Translations under genes and position numbers: made by a program
The notes under the pieces: generated by a model
Seen by the model: only the letters and a program-made list of their open reading frames with translations
Database searches by the model: none
What the model was told of the DNA's origin: nothing
Shown here: piece after piece, positions 11,831-24,761 of the stretch
Numbering within the stretch: position 1 is the first letter of the stretch
Layout of the letters: each line of letters opens with the position of its first letter
DNA from: Channallabes apus
Taxonomy: Eukaryota; Chordata; Actinopteri; Siluriformes; Clariidae
Assembly (NCBI GenBank): GCA_030522415.1
Contig: CM060107.1
Span: 6,792,347-6,856,346 of the forward strand
Length of the DNA stretch: 64,000 nt
Direction: 5' to 3'

Positions 11831-13730
11831 TTTTAAACCAATATTTAACCAATTAAAGGCATTAAAAAGCACATCTCTTAGAACTGCTCAAACTGTCAGT
11901 CAACTTCGCCCCCTGAGTGCCGCGAACTTATGTTTCAGCACATCAGAGTCATAGAGCAGAAGCAGACGAACGTCTTCGTCTTGTAACGGTAAAATATCTT
12001 GTTGTTTGAATAAGTGCAACGTTGTCTTTATGAAATAAACACTAGTATACTAAACATGATAACTAGCTAACCATAGCTAGTAACTACACATGGCAATTAG
12101 CTACACGTTCATCTAGCTAAACATGTACTTAGCCCCACAGACAATTAGCTATTCTTACCTATAGCTAAACACACTAGGGTAACACAAATGGGGGAACATA
12201 CTCAACAATACTTACCTAAATTCTAACACAAAACACAACATTTCACGACACCGAATCAACTCCACACACACACACTGAAACTTAACGGACATATAACAAT
12301 TACTACACTTGAGCCTATTTTCATCACCTGACCGAGGTGCCTTCTGGGAAACTGAGTCTGCAAACTACCAAAAACAACAGTTCCCTGTAGTGGCGAATCC
12401 TTATAGTTCGTGGTGGGGATCGTGGAAACTTTTTTCAGTTTCAGCACATGCCCCTCAAAAGGTCTGTGCATGGCCCTGCTTATTTATTGTTTTGGGGAAA
12501 AAGGTATCATCTAATTGTTGCTACCTCAGATTTATGGAGACACTATTCCATCTTTATACACTATTAGGGCTTCTGCATATAAAATAAGTGTGTTGGTGAT
12601 GATCCTGCTGCTCTCTGTCACCATCATCACATCTACCATTTTCACCATGACATAAAATACTCTAGGACTCTCCCAGTTAAACTAAACAGGTGTGTGTAAA
12701 GTTGAGAAGTCATTCACAGCTAGAACAAAAAAAAGCTCATTCAGCTGTTCTCTTTATTTTCATCCTTCATTAAGCTAAAGTCAGTTTTTTTTTTAAATAA
12801 CCGTGGCATCTCTTGATCTCTCGTACAGGTAAATGAGCGAAACACTTCCTGTGTCCCTCTGACTTAATGGTTCAAGTGGAAATCACAATGAGACATTTCA
12901 AGAAATGAATACGATGACTCTATGCATACCTTTCTTCATGCTAATTTTCTTAACTTGAGGGAAGATTTTTTAAGATAATCAATCAACTGGTAGCTGGTTG
13001 GTTCAGTTTAAACATTTCAACTATTTCTTTAGGAATTTCCAGGTAAAGTACAGGTTGGGGAAGTACCTACAGTAGGAGTGTTGATTTAATGCCACCAGAA
13101 AGTATGACTTACGACACATTCTTAACAATCGATCAGTCAGTTTTAAAGATGAATTTCTATGGGTGTAGAGAAGTATGTGTAAAATGTATGTGTGTCAGGT
13201 GAACTGTAGATTCATTCAGTCACTGTAGGAGACTATATACAATATAATTCTAATCTTAATATGCAGATACAAAGCACAGTACGTACTCTATGTTATGAGA
13301 AAAGTGCGTATCGTCAGCACACATAAATACAATCCCAAATTTTATTAATGTAATCTTAAATGCAATTTTAGGTAAATTACTAAGTGATCTTCACTAACGT
13401 TGTGTGTGGAAAGTCTGTTGGCATATTTTAGAATATTTTATAGTTGTCAGAAGAATTGATTGGTGTTTGTTTAATGAGTCTTAATATGTCTTCTGTTTCT
13501 GTCTGATCCAGAATCATGGAGATGGAGAAAAAACCCCAAACATCTGGTTGTGTTATTTTGACCCAGCAGTTGGTTTATTCTTTGCTGAACTTTCTATATT
13601 CTTCACTTCTGACTGACTCACGCTCAGAGCACTCAGTATTTTATAAGTTATTGTGAATCTTATTTTTTTTTGTAATTTGTGGTAGGAGCAAGCATATTTT
13701 CTTATTCAAAATAAATGCTTCTATATTGGG
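11831..13730. other. Unrecognised intergenic sequence
   Basis: A TAGCTA-rich patch lies at 12056-12180 and a CA run near 12265. I find no supportable exon. Confidence 0.35.
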
Positions 13731-14147
13731 GTGTGGCAGGCACCAAAACTCGCGCTGAATCATGATGAACTGCACTTACAGCCACAGCGCGAAAACGCGT
13801 AGGTGAGATAGGGGTATTAAACCTCCACTCTGTCAACTCATCGTATTCATTCCATAAGTGCGCTATACAACCCCAACAACTGACATGCTTCACATTGTTT
13901 CTGAAGCTGGTGAAGAGTGTTATCAGCTGTTTGTCAATCAATTATGATTGTATACCCGGTTCGTTTCAGGTTGCATGAAAATATTAGCGACAGTTTGGTG
14001 ATTTAATTTATATATTTCTCTATTATGGCAAGTTATTGATAAGTTAACCCATGCCGAAATAAACGCTATTGGATGAATTTTGTGCATTGTTTAATTTGCA
14101 TAGAAAGTGCCGTCGATCTTAATGCTGTCATGCAAAAGGATTCAAAA
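13731..14147 (+). repeat. Unclassified dispersed repeat R1, copy 1
   Basis: This ~415-bp stretch is nearly the same as 33413-33826 in the same orientation, from GGCACCAAAACTCGCGCTGA through GTGAGATAGGGGTATTAAAC to CTGTCATGCAAAAGGA, with small indels. I cannot assign a class: there is no ORF, obvious terminal repeat or pol III box. Confidence 0.85.
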
Positions 14148-14189
14148 ATCTATGTAAATGAAATAGTACTTAAACTAATAGTTAAATAA

Positions 14190-14533
14190 TTCATTCATTC
14201 ATTCTTCATCTTCTATACCGCTTTATGCTTCTATTCAGGGTCGCGGGGACCTGGAGCCTATCCCAGGAGGCGTAGGGCACTAGGCGGGGTACACCATGGA
14301 CAGGGTGCCAATCCATAGCAGGGCACACACACATTCACACACTATGGTCAATTTGGGAACGCCAATTAGCCTAACCTGCATATCTTTGGACTGTGGGAGG
14401 AAACAGGAGTACCCGGAGGAAACCCACCAAGCACGGTGAGAACATGCAAACTCCATGCACACAGAGAAGGGAATCGAACCCGGACCCTGGAGGTGCAAGG
14501 AGACAGTGCTAACCACTACACCACCGTGCTGCC
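14190..14533 (-). repeat. tRNA-like SINE (family B)
   Basis: Same structure as the copy at 10388 with a shortened GT-rich section. The ATTC-type tail repeats are at 14190-14203 and the tRNA-like head is at 14460-14533. Confidence 0.88.
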
Positions 14534-14894
14534 GTAGTTAAATAACTGATAGTTAAAATAAATACAAACCGGATTCCAAAAAAGTTGGGACACTAAACAA
14601 ATTGTGAATAAAAACTGAATGCAATGATGTGGAGATGGCAAATGTCAATATTTTATTCAGAATAGAACATCAATCACGGAACAAAAGTTTAAACTAAGAA
14701 AAGTTATTATTTTAAGGGAAAAATATGGTGAATCAAAATGTAATGGTGTCAACAAATCCCAAAAAAGTTGGGACAAGGCCATTTTCACCACTGTGTGGCA
14801 TCTCCCCTTCTTCTTATAACACTCAACAGGCGTCTGGGGACCGAGGAGACCAGTTTCTCAAGTTTAGAAATAGGAATGCTCTCCCATTCTTCTC

Positions 14895-16005
14895 CCATTC
14901 TTTTTCACACCTTCCTCTTTATGATGCGCCAAATGTTCTCTATAGGGGAAAGATCTGGACTGCAGACTGGCCATTTCAGTACCCGGATCCTTCTCCTACG
15001 CAGTCATGATGTTGTGATTGATGCAGAATATGGTCCGGCATTATCTTGTTGAAAAATACAGGGTCTTCCCTGAAAGAGATGACGTCTGGATGGGAGCATA
15101 TGTTCTTCTAGAACCTGAATATATTTTTCTGCATTCATGGTGCCTTTCCAGACATGCAAGCTGTCCATGCCACACGCACTCATGCAACCCCATACCATCA
15201 GAGATGCAGGCTTCTGAACTGAGCGTTGATAACAACTTGGGTTGTCCTTGTCCTCTTTGGTCCGGATGACATGGCGTCCCACATTTCCAACAAGAACTTC
15301 GAATCGTGACTCGTCTGACCACAGAACAGTCTTCCATTTTGCCACACTCCATTTTAAATGATCCCTGGCCCAATGAAAATGCCTGTCCTTGTGGATCTTG
15401 CTTAGAAATGGCTTCTTCTTTGCACTGTAGAGTTTCAGCTGGCAACGGCGGATGGCACGGTGGATTGTGTTCACTGACAATGGTTTCTGGAAGTATTCCT
15501 GAGCCCATTCTGTGATTTCCTTTACAGTAGCATTCCTGTTTGTGGTGCAGTGTCGTTTAAGGGCCCGGAGATCACGGGCATCCAGTAGGGCCAGGGGTAG
15601 CTCAGTGGTTAAGGCATTGGACTACGGTTCGGAAGATCATAGGTTCAAACCCCACAACCACCAAGTTGCCACTGTTGGGCCCTTGAGCAAGGCCCTTAAC
15701 CCTCAACTGCTCAGATGTGTAATGAGATAAAATATGTAAGTCGCTCTGGATAAGAGCGTCTGCCAAATGACTAAATGTAAATGTTTTACGCATTTGACCC
15801 TTACGCACAGAGATTGTTCCAGATTCTCTGAATCTTCGGATGATATTATGCACAGTTGATGATGATAACTGCAAAGTCTTTGCAATTTTTCGCTGGGTAA
15901 CACCTTTCTGATATTGCTCCACTATCTTTCTGCGCAACATTGTGGGAATTGGTGATCCTCTACCCATCTTGGCTTCTGAGAGACACTGCCACTCTGAGAA
16001 GCTCT
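14895..16005 (-). pseudogene. Tc1 transposase interrupted by SINE and stop
   Basis: The N-terminal part (frame 16021-15784) shows an HTH (GVTQRKIAKTLQL, STVHNIIRRF). After the SINE, the frame 15480-15004 carries WSDES (first Asp) and QQDNAGPY (second Asp). A TGA at about 15004-15006 breaks the frame just before the region encoding CSPDLSPIEN with the catalytic Glu. The DDE triad is therefore recognisable, but the gene is broken by insertion and by a stop. Confidence 0.85.
15589..15783 (+). repeat. tRNA-derived SINE (family A), copy 4, inside a Tc1
   Basis: Full-length SINE with A box, B box and CGCTCTGGATAAGAGCGTCT tail, inserted antisense to the Tc1 transposase. It is younger than the host Tc1 copy. 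Confidence 0.9.
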
Positions 16006-16095
16006 TTTTATACCCAATCATGTTCCCAATTAAGCTAATTACTGTTAATTGGTCTTCCAGCTCTTCGTTATGCTCAAATTTACTTTTTCCAACAT

Positions 16096-17159
16096 GAGCC
16101 CACTTTATCTTTTCTAACTGCTGCTTATGCTAAATCAGAGTGTGGGGTAACAAACTTGAAGGAAACACCCTGCTCCGTCTGTAAGACTGCACAGACACTT
16201 GTGATATAGTGCTGATGTGACTGTTATAAGAGAGCATGTACTGTATGGCCTCCCTCCCTGAGCGCATTGGTCAGTTCATGAGGAATGGCTCCTGTCTGTA
16301 CCGTACAAGATTTTCTCTTAAGAAATAGGTTTTCTTTAATAGTTATTTAAAAAGAAAGTAATAATACTGTCATTATTAAATTGTGTAGAAACACTGATTT
16401 TCTCCATACAGTACAATTCTTATTACCTGAAAAGGGTAGGATATAATGAACTGCGGGTAAACAGTCAGGTCTTGAAGCAGGGAAGATGAGCAAGTGTAAC
16501 TTACTTTTTTCATATATAGAACTATTTTCTTTTAAACAGGTAAACACTGTTCTTATATTTTAATCCATCACTCTATGATCATCCTGGTTTCATATGACAT
16601 GAGAAAGCATTTTTGACCAAATCATGATTTATTTTTATTTAGCACCTGATCAGAAAGCACACAGCCAACATCATCTCAAGCACTTTACTCTCCCTTGTTT
16701 ATTCCACAAGTACAATTTGTCAGACAGATTTTATTTCTTACATTTTATCCCCTGAAGTGTTTCCAGTTCACCAAAAAAAAAAAAAAAAAATTCATGGTTA
16801 AGTTTTGGCACATGAAATAATTTTCTTTAGAAGAATATTAACTTGCTCAATGTCTCATACTTTACCCCTTAACGAGATATGAAATGATAAAAAAGCGCCG
16901 TAGTGTCAGTAGTTAGAGTCACATATTTCTTTACAAACAAAAGTAAAAAAAAAAAAAAAAAGGTAAAACAAGAGAAAAATAACAAGACGCTATGATTTCT
17001 TAAGAAAGAGTTAAACAACGATGATCACATAAAAGTTTCGCTTTTTGCATCTGGAAATAAAATACGCCAGAAAAAAAAGTATAAAGGGTTAGATATTACA
17101 GATAGAACTGGTAGCACTGCTCGATAGGGAAACATGACATAGTGTGTGTGTTGTCCCTC
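16096..17159. other. 3' flank of Ly6 gene 2
   Basis: A-rich runs at 16773 and 16948. Minus-strand AATAAA-like motifs (for example near 16698) could end the Ly6 transcript. No other gene was seen. Confidence 0.35.
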
Positions 17160-17809
17160 TCACACCAGGGCCTTGGCGAGGAGCAGTGAGGCGAGCGAGG
17201 CGATGGCCAGGGTGAGTGTGTGTGTGTTAGCGAGGGGTGCAGCAGTGTTGCACAGGTCGGTGCTGCAGCAGGTTTTGGTAAATTGGTAGATGGTGGTGGA
17301 GTTGCTGGGGAATGGAACAGTTGTGGTCTGATTGCAGTCGCCTATGTTCAGACATCCGCTCGAACTCACCGTAATCCCCACTGCGAGAGAGAGAGTGAGA
17401 GAGAGAGGCAACAATGGTGAAAGCATTAATGATGAGAACAATATAAAACAGTAACAATGTAATCATAAGCTACAGAAGAAAGAACATCTGTAATAATGAC
17501 TTTAACAAGCCAACAGTGATGTAAAAATGGGACAAGAGAGTGAGACAGACAATGATACAGACAGACAGAGCTAGGAAGAGAGACAGAGGCGGACAGAGAG
17601 GGAGAGAGACAGAGAGACAGGAATAGAGAGAGGCAGTGAAAGAGAGAAAAAGATCTGTGATCCAGATGCCTAATGGTGGTGTTACTGTACTTACATGCCT
17701 TTCCTTGACCACTGAAACATTGCTGGCCAGTTGAACACACCACTGTACTAGTGATACACAGACCCGCAAATCCCAGCTCACATTTAATGCACTGCAGGGA
17801 GTAGCCTGA

Positions 17810-17864
<55 letters not shown>

Positions 17865-20092
17865 GAAGATATTATTATTATTATTATTATTATTACTATT
17901 GTTAACATATACATATGTGTATATATTTTTTACAGTATAATGTTCATGAGAGTCACTTTATCTTTGACTAAATATCTGTACTCTTTTATTTTATATACTT
18001 TATTTATTATTACACTTTCTATATTATTCAGTTGTTGTTTTTTTACCATCTACTACTGTTATTCTCTTGTGCCTTATTTCTAAGCTTTTGACAATACGAA
18101 TTTAAATATTCGTCATGCTAATGAAGCATCTTTGTGGGAGAGAGATCAGCCTACAGATAGATGCCGGTAGTGATGACAGAACGCAGTGAGGTTCAGTCCG
18201 TGTGTCAGCGCGACAGTGGAACAGACGAGTAGACGATGCCTGTCTATCTACTGCTGCTGCGAACCTGATTGATATGACGAAGTTTAAAGAGTTGTTTAAA
18301 AGGAATCGAATAGTTGAAAAGTTTTACACTGATTATGGAAAAAGAGTGTTATTTCCCATTTAATTTATTTTAATTGTGGTTTTTCAGATCTTCAGGGTAA
18401 AGCTGTAGTGTCTGCTGCAGCAATTCATTTCAGTTGCATTTGCAAGCAGTACACTGTAAAACAAAACAACAACAACAACAACAACAACAACAAAATGAGA
18501 AACATATTGAAAATAAAATCTGACATTTTAGAAAATTTCAGTAGTGCTTCCTGATGTAGTTCATTTTCATTTGTCCTTCAGAACTGGTTCATCTTATGAT
18601 TCACTTAAAGAGTCACTTAAAAAAAATAGAGTAATTATTATTATTATTATTATTTATTAATATTAATTTTTTTCCAAGCAAAATGGATTTATCCATTTTT
18701 AAAACATTTGGAAATTTCTCTACTCCTACAAAAATATACTGAACAGTAGGTTTGGTACTAAATATTCAACACACTTTAATGATTAAATCAGAACGTTGAA
18801 CCTCAGAAAAGTGTACTGTAACAAAACTTTGCACGATATCGATATTCAGAAGCCTACTGTATGGGCGCGTAACTTCTATGATTTACGTTAGTTATTCTCC
18901 AGTGCTGATCGGTCTGTATTTAAACATCACCACATCCTCTAACAGCAGGTCGGAGACTTCACTAGCCGGCGGTTCTGTTTGTTGTGGTTTGTATCATCAT
19001 TGAGACCTGAGACAGACGCCGAAACTTGGCTCCTGTTACACTCGGCAGGTTAGATAACACATTACATTGACTGTAAAACACTTGGAAACACTGCCCTGAG
19101 TAACTGATCTATTCAGTGCATTCATCCTTCCAAACTGATTCACATGTCGTTTGTTTAAAAGCACTTGTTTACGAACTAGTGTGAAATATTGGTTTTAACA
19201 TTTGCTCATTTGAGTCAATTTTCATTCTCTTTACTGACACTTTAAAATGATTTGCACTTAAAGAAACGATTATTTAAGAATTTCTTATGACCACCATGAT
19301 TTATTCATTTCATGTCAAATTAATTCGCCATCTTAAGTACATTCACCCGAATCACTTAAACGGCTCATTTAAAAAAATAGTCCCTGATTGCCGCAGGGGT
19401 AAAGTGCTTGTCCTATCATCTGGAGAACGCTAGTCCAGACTGAGACATTTATGTTTCCAAAATGATTCATCAAAAACTATGAACAAAAACAAAAAAACTT
19501 ATTATTTAAGATTACATAATATTTTCAAACATAGACAAATGTGAGCTAGTTTAACAGTGATTAGCTAAGCGGCTAGCTACTATTTGTAACAAAGTGTGGA
19601 TCTTATATTATATTAAACATGGCATGCTTATGGGAATTTCACTTCACACTACATTCACTTCATTATTCCTGCGTATGTGTTGCGTTTCCTCGGCATTGAC
19701 CAGCTTTTGCTGTAAATTCCATTTTAATTGAACACTTAGTGTCGGTGCGATGAAGCCAGACGTTGAGTGCGTAGCATTCCTCCTCGACATTATCTTCCAT
19801 CTCACATTTCTGCAGAAGTTTCTAGAAACTAGAACATCCAGTCTAGTGTGTTGTTTTAACCTAGTTAACTCTGACTAATCCAGCTTTATTTGTGCAAGGA
19901 GTGTGATAATATTATTTCAGCGCTTACTGCTAAGAAAATCAAATACATTTCTTTCCATAAACGTTCTCATAATATTGACTTTTTTTAATGGTTTGGACTG
20001 ACTCACTTTTTCTTTTGCGATTGATCCTTGAGAATTTGTAAAGAGTTGATTTGTTTAAAATGGTCAACTCATTTGAAATGCATCATTCAGAG

Positions 20093-20131
<39 letters not shown>

Positions 20132-21769
20132 TGTTAGAACGTAATGATTTATGCTTGATCAGGATTACTGTAATAATCTGCTCAATTTTGAATCAATTCA
20201 TTGAGTCGAGTAGAGTCAATCAAACGAGTCGTTTACAAGAGTGATTCGGTACATTAACCTTTAAACATCGCTGATTCGTTTGATCTCAGTGTGATTGATG
20301 ATAAACAACTTTTTGTCTAAAACGGACTTCGTCTTTGCACACTCATTCATGCTCGTGATATTTGCTTTCGTCAGGCTTGCTTCAGTTTAATAGTTTGTAC
20401 ACACACTCACACACACACGCACACACACACACACACGCAATGGAACCTGTTCCACTTCAGAGACACGCCTATAGGTCATCAGGACGAAGTCTTACTCACA
20501 GGCGATAGTTCAGATAATGTAAACAAAAAACATATTTCAGCTAATCATTGTTTAGCCTTTGTGTGAAAGATGAGAACATTTAATCCACTTGTATGTACCT
20601 GTTAAGGCTGTAGTGTAAGATGAGCATGCAATCACATGCTACTTTAATAAAATATGTTGTCTGCGCCATAACATAACAGTCATCCTGGTTAGCAGAAAGA
20701 ACAGGTGTGAAATCAGCACTTACTGTAGCAATGATTAGCATGCGCTAATGTAATCTACGCCGCTTGCCAAGACATATGTGATGAATGCAGCGTCACATGA
20801 CCAAACCCGCATAATTATTTCATACATGTTGTAATACTTGAATATGTAAAATGCCAGCCTGTAATGTTTTTTTTTAATGGTCGGAAGTGATCGCTACTGT
20901 ATCTGAGAGCAGATTTAGCATCGTGCATTGTGGGGAAACTCCCTGCCGCCGTCACGAGGACAACCTGCCCAGGTGTGTTTGTGGCCAAACAATGTAGGGA
21001 CTGTTTGAAGAGCGCACGATGACATCAATGCACCAGGCATGGAGTGACACACAGACACACGTGGATAAAAAAACAACAACCCAGCCTAAAGTACAGGACA
21101 GGACGGACATTTGCCAACATGGCAGACTCGATCATGTGATACAGCTTTAATTAGATATTATAAAATGTACTTTTATTTTATTAACTTATTAAATCTAAAT
21201 CATTAAGCTGAGATTGTATTTTTTTTTGTTGTTGTTACAAATATTAAATTCTAAAGTTATAAAAACCAAACTATCAAATTCTATTCATTTGATTCACCAA
21301 ACATCGAAACATATGATTTGATTTGATGCACTGCGCTGAATTCCTTTCACATCTCCTGAATACACTCATGATCCGTTGTTTCGTTTTTAAGGGATTTCTA
21401 AAAGAATTTCGATCATTTTCTCGCACGTCTACAACAAGAACAAACAAATTAGTACATAAATAACTTCAGTGATTCGATTCACCTGAGCCGATTGCTCAAA
21501 AGAAGCGAATCACAAAAGTTATGTATGTACTAATTAGTTTAAAGTGAGTTTTGAATCGTTTTATCCGCCGCAATTCGAAATTTAAGAACGACAAAGAAAA
21601 AAAAAGATTTTTTAGCTTTGTAAGCCTCCGTAAAAAAAAAAAACACTGATTCACTGACTCATCTTTGTGCTTATGGATCCTTTCAGCTGATTCATTTTAA
21701 AGAGACTTTATTAAGAATTTGTGCGCCGATACTAACATGACTGGGGTTCTTTTTAACATTAGAGCTTCT

Positions 21770-21812
<43 letters not shown>

Positions 21813-24449
21813 AAAAAGATAAATAATTAATTTAAATGATTCATTCTCCCAAATCATGCATGTGTGTGTTATTATATCTTTTTTTATCATTAGTTCATAA
21901 ATCTAAATCTACAGTAGGTTCACACTCACTTATACACGACAAAACTTGAGCCAACCTGCTTTCTTAAAAAATAACATTCTTAGCATTGCTGTCAAGAGCT
22001 GAATGTTTTACTGACAGCCGAGAGAGTAACACACTGATAATCCGAAAGTATACAACGGTCCACTGTTCGTTTCTCCAGTCCTGGGACTCTGCGAGGGGAA
22101 AATGAGTCAAACCGACTCTGTCCAGACCACAAACCTAAAAATCCTTCAAAGGCTAATGGGAAAATGTGTGTGTGTGTTTCTTCTGTGTTTCCTCTCCACT
22201 GGAAAGGAGCAACAAGATGATGTCATTAAAACGCACAGTCATGGATAAACTCACACACGCTATCATTTATTCCAGTAAGCTTTAGCGCATGCTGGTTTAA
22301 GCCTTTTGACCAACTGTGTCGTGTTAAAACTGATTAAACTGTGTATATAATTATTATAGTGTAATAATTATACTGGACTTATAATGGGTGAGGTCAGTCA
22401 CATGTTAGCCGAGGTGGGAAAAGTGCACGAATCCTGTACTTGAGCAAAAGTAGAGATTTCCTAGGGGAGCTATTACTCCTCCATGTACTTGTGTAAAAGT
22501 CCAGAAGAACTCACCTTCATGTATCACAAGTACAGGACACCGGAGGCTCTGATTTAATGTTAAAACTCTCTTTTTCTCTTTCTTTCCATCTGACTTCAAG
22601 CACCTGTTTGGTATTAGGCATGTCTCGAGGAAACGCAAGTCATGTGATTACTCACTGATATGTGAATCATGTAGCGAATGTACTCAGTTCCCCCTCATCT
22701 CTGTATAGTAGAGCCCAGGTCAACTTGTAACAGTTAGAGGTAATATCACATAATGTCCACAAGGTGGCACTTCCTTCACTTTGCTGTGTTGAAATGGAGT
22801 AAAGGAGTATACTGCCAGACACAGACTGACTGAAATGTGTTTGTAAAAGCAGCATAGGGTGCAAGAACCAAATTGAGCCTTTAATGTATGAATAATGACT
22901 AGTGAATGTAGTGTCACTGAGATTGTGTTTCTATGACCGATGTTTAATACGAACTGAAGACAGGGACGGCAGGAAATTCCTCATACAAACGTCTTTGGTC
23001 ATCTCTGTCCAGGTTGGCATGCTCTCACCCACTCGCTACGCCACGCCCACATTACAAGCTCTCAGAAGAGATCCGACAGCTTCTCTTGTCCAACACGTCA
23101 ATAACCTGCCCATGTGAACCTATTCCTTTAAACCCTCTAACAAACAACTCCGCCTAATTCCTGTCCCCTGAATCCCTCATCATTTCCATCATGTGTGACT
23201 CCTTATTGCCTGGTCGTGTTTTTTCTATCTTCACTTAACCTGAAGCTTCCTGCACAGCAGCTACTGATGGTGGTCCAATAAACCTCTATTTTCATCTCAG
23301 GGAGTTTTCCCTTTGCCAGAATCGTCCTCAGCTTGCTCATCAGGGACTGTCTGATAATTATAAGTTATACATATTTCCTCACATTTTTTTATTATTTTTT
23401 TATTCTATAAAGCGACAAACGGTTGTTAAAAGTGCTATATGTCAATAAAATTAAATTTAATTGAACTGAATGAGTATTACGAGGTGCTAGGAACAGGGAC
23501 TGGTTTTAAGGACCGGTTTTAAGGGAACATTGCATCGTGTCTCACTCCTCTGGTGGAGTGTCTTTTTGAAGGGATCAACGGCTAAGTTCCCTCCTCAAAA
23601 CCGGTTCCGCTGAATTCAAATTCACTCCCTGCTTACTGCTGCAAAGCCATCTGCTTAATAAACAGTAATTAGACCAATTAGTCAGTAAGACTATTCATTA
23701 TATGATGTGTTCCAAGGCGAATAACCAGAAGCTCACATGATAACGTGATCCAATGAGATCACCCTGGAGGAAGGGAGTACTCACCCTAGCAGGTCAGGTA
23801 TTTTTATTTTATGAGACACTCCCTGTCCTAACATGTTACTAAGAAGTAGGGCTATGTGCCTTGATCGCAAAAGACAGTACAGAAAAAGGGTGGGACAACA
23901 AAGGAGGCAAAAATGTCAGTAACCTCAACATGCTCTGGTTGTTCCTTAAGCACCTGGAAATGTTTGAGCAAATTACTGAACAACTCAAAGACAACAAGTA
24001 GAAAAGGAGGTGACTAGTAACTGTAGGACTACAGGAAGGTCTGACACTTAAGGAGGAGATTGTGGAACCCTGGGCATGGTCCTGGTGATTACGTCTTATT
24101 ATTGCATAGTGAAGTAAAGCAGCAGGTCATGCTAATACTCGAGGCACTGTTGCTAAAGAGCATGCTAATCCCAGACGGATGGAGGCATAGCGGCTAATCT
24201 GTTGCATTAGGACCTGGGTGTGGAAATAACTTGACAGGAATGACACGTAAACGCGCTGGTGTTAAGGGTATTATAGAAATCCTCAGACGCAGAGACGTCC
24301 CCCAATGCACACTAGCTGGTTGCAAATACAGCATACAATGCTGCCCTCTGCTGGCCATATAGAATACTGTCATCTCATTTAATAGGAGCTGTGGAGCTCA
24401 TTGTAATGAACCGAACACAACATGGCATGGGTTTGCCATTGGTTAGTAT

Positions 24450-24498
<49 letters not shown>

Positions 24499-24725
24499 CA
24501 ACAACAACAATAATAATCTTTGTAGACCTACATCACCAAAAGTTTATTAATTTCTTTATGCAAAAGTTGTTCCTACTCCCTCTCACCATCAGGGGTCACT
24601 CATCCCTAACAACTCTCCACACACACACACACACACACACACATTCACACATACACCCTAATACTTTCAATTAGTTTATTTTATATTTTTTAAATAGGGA
24701 GTAAGTGGGAGCGCTGCTGGGGCTG

Positions 24726-24761
<36 letters not shown>

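Larger units (their letters stand above)
14571..16095 (-). mobile_element. Tc1-like transposon split by a SINE
   Basis: The left end CCGGATTCCAAAAAAGTTGG followed by GACACTAAACAAATTGTGAA is a Tc1-type terminus. Transposase coding runs on the minus strand from about 16005 to 14900. A family A SINE (15589-15783) interrupts it. The expected matching right terminus is absent; similarity fades near 16095, so the copy is truncated. Confidence 0.8.

Noticed and set aside
18900..19060. Possible plus-strand promoter and first exon (TATTTAAA followed by CAG/GTTAGA)
   Set aside because: No downstream coding exon could be linked to it, so it cannot be supported as a gene.
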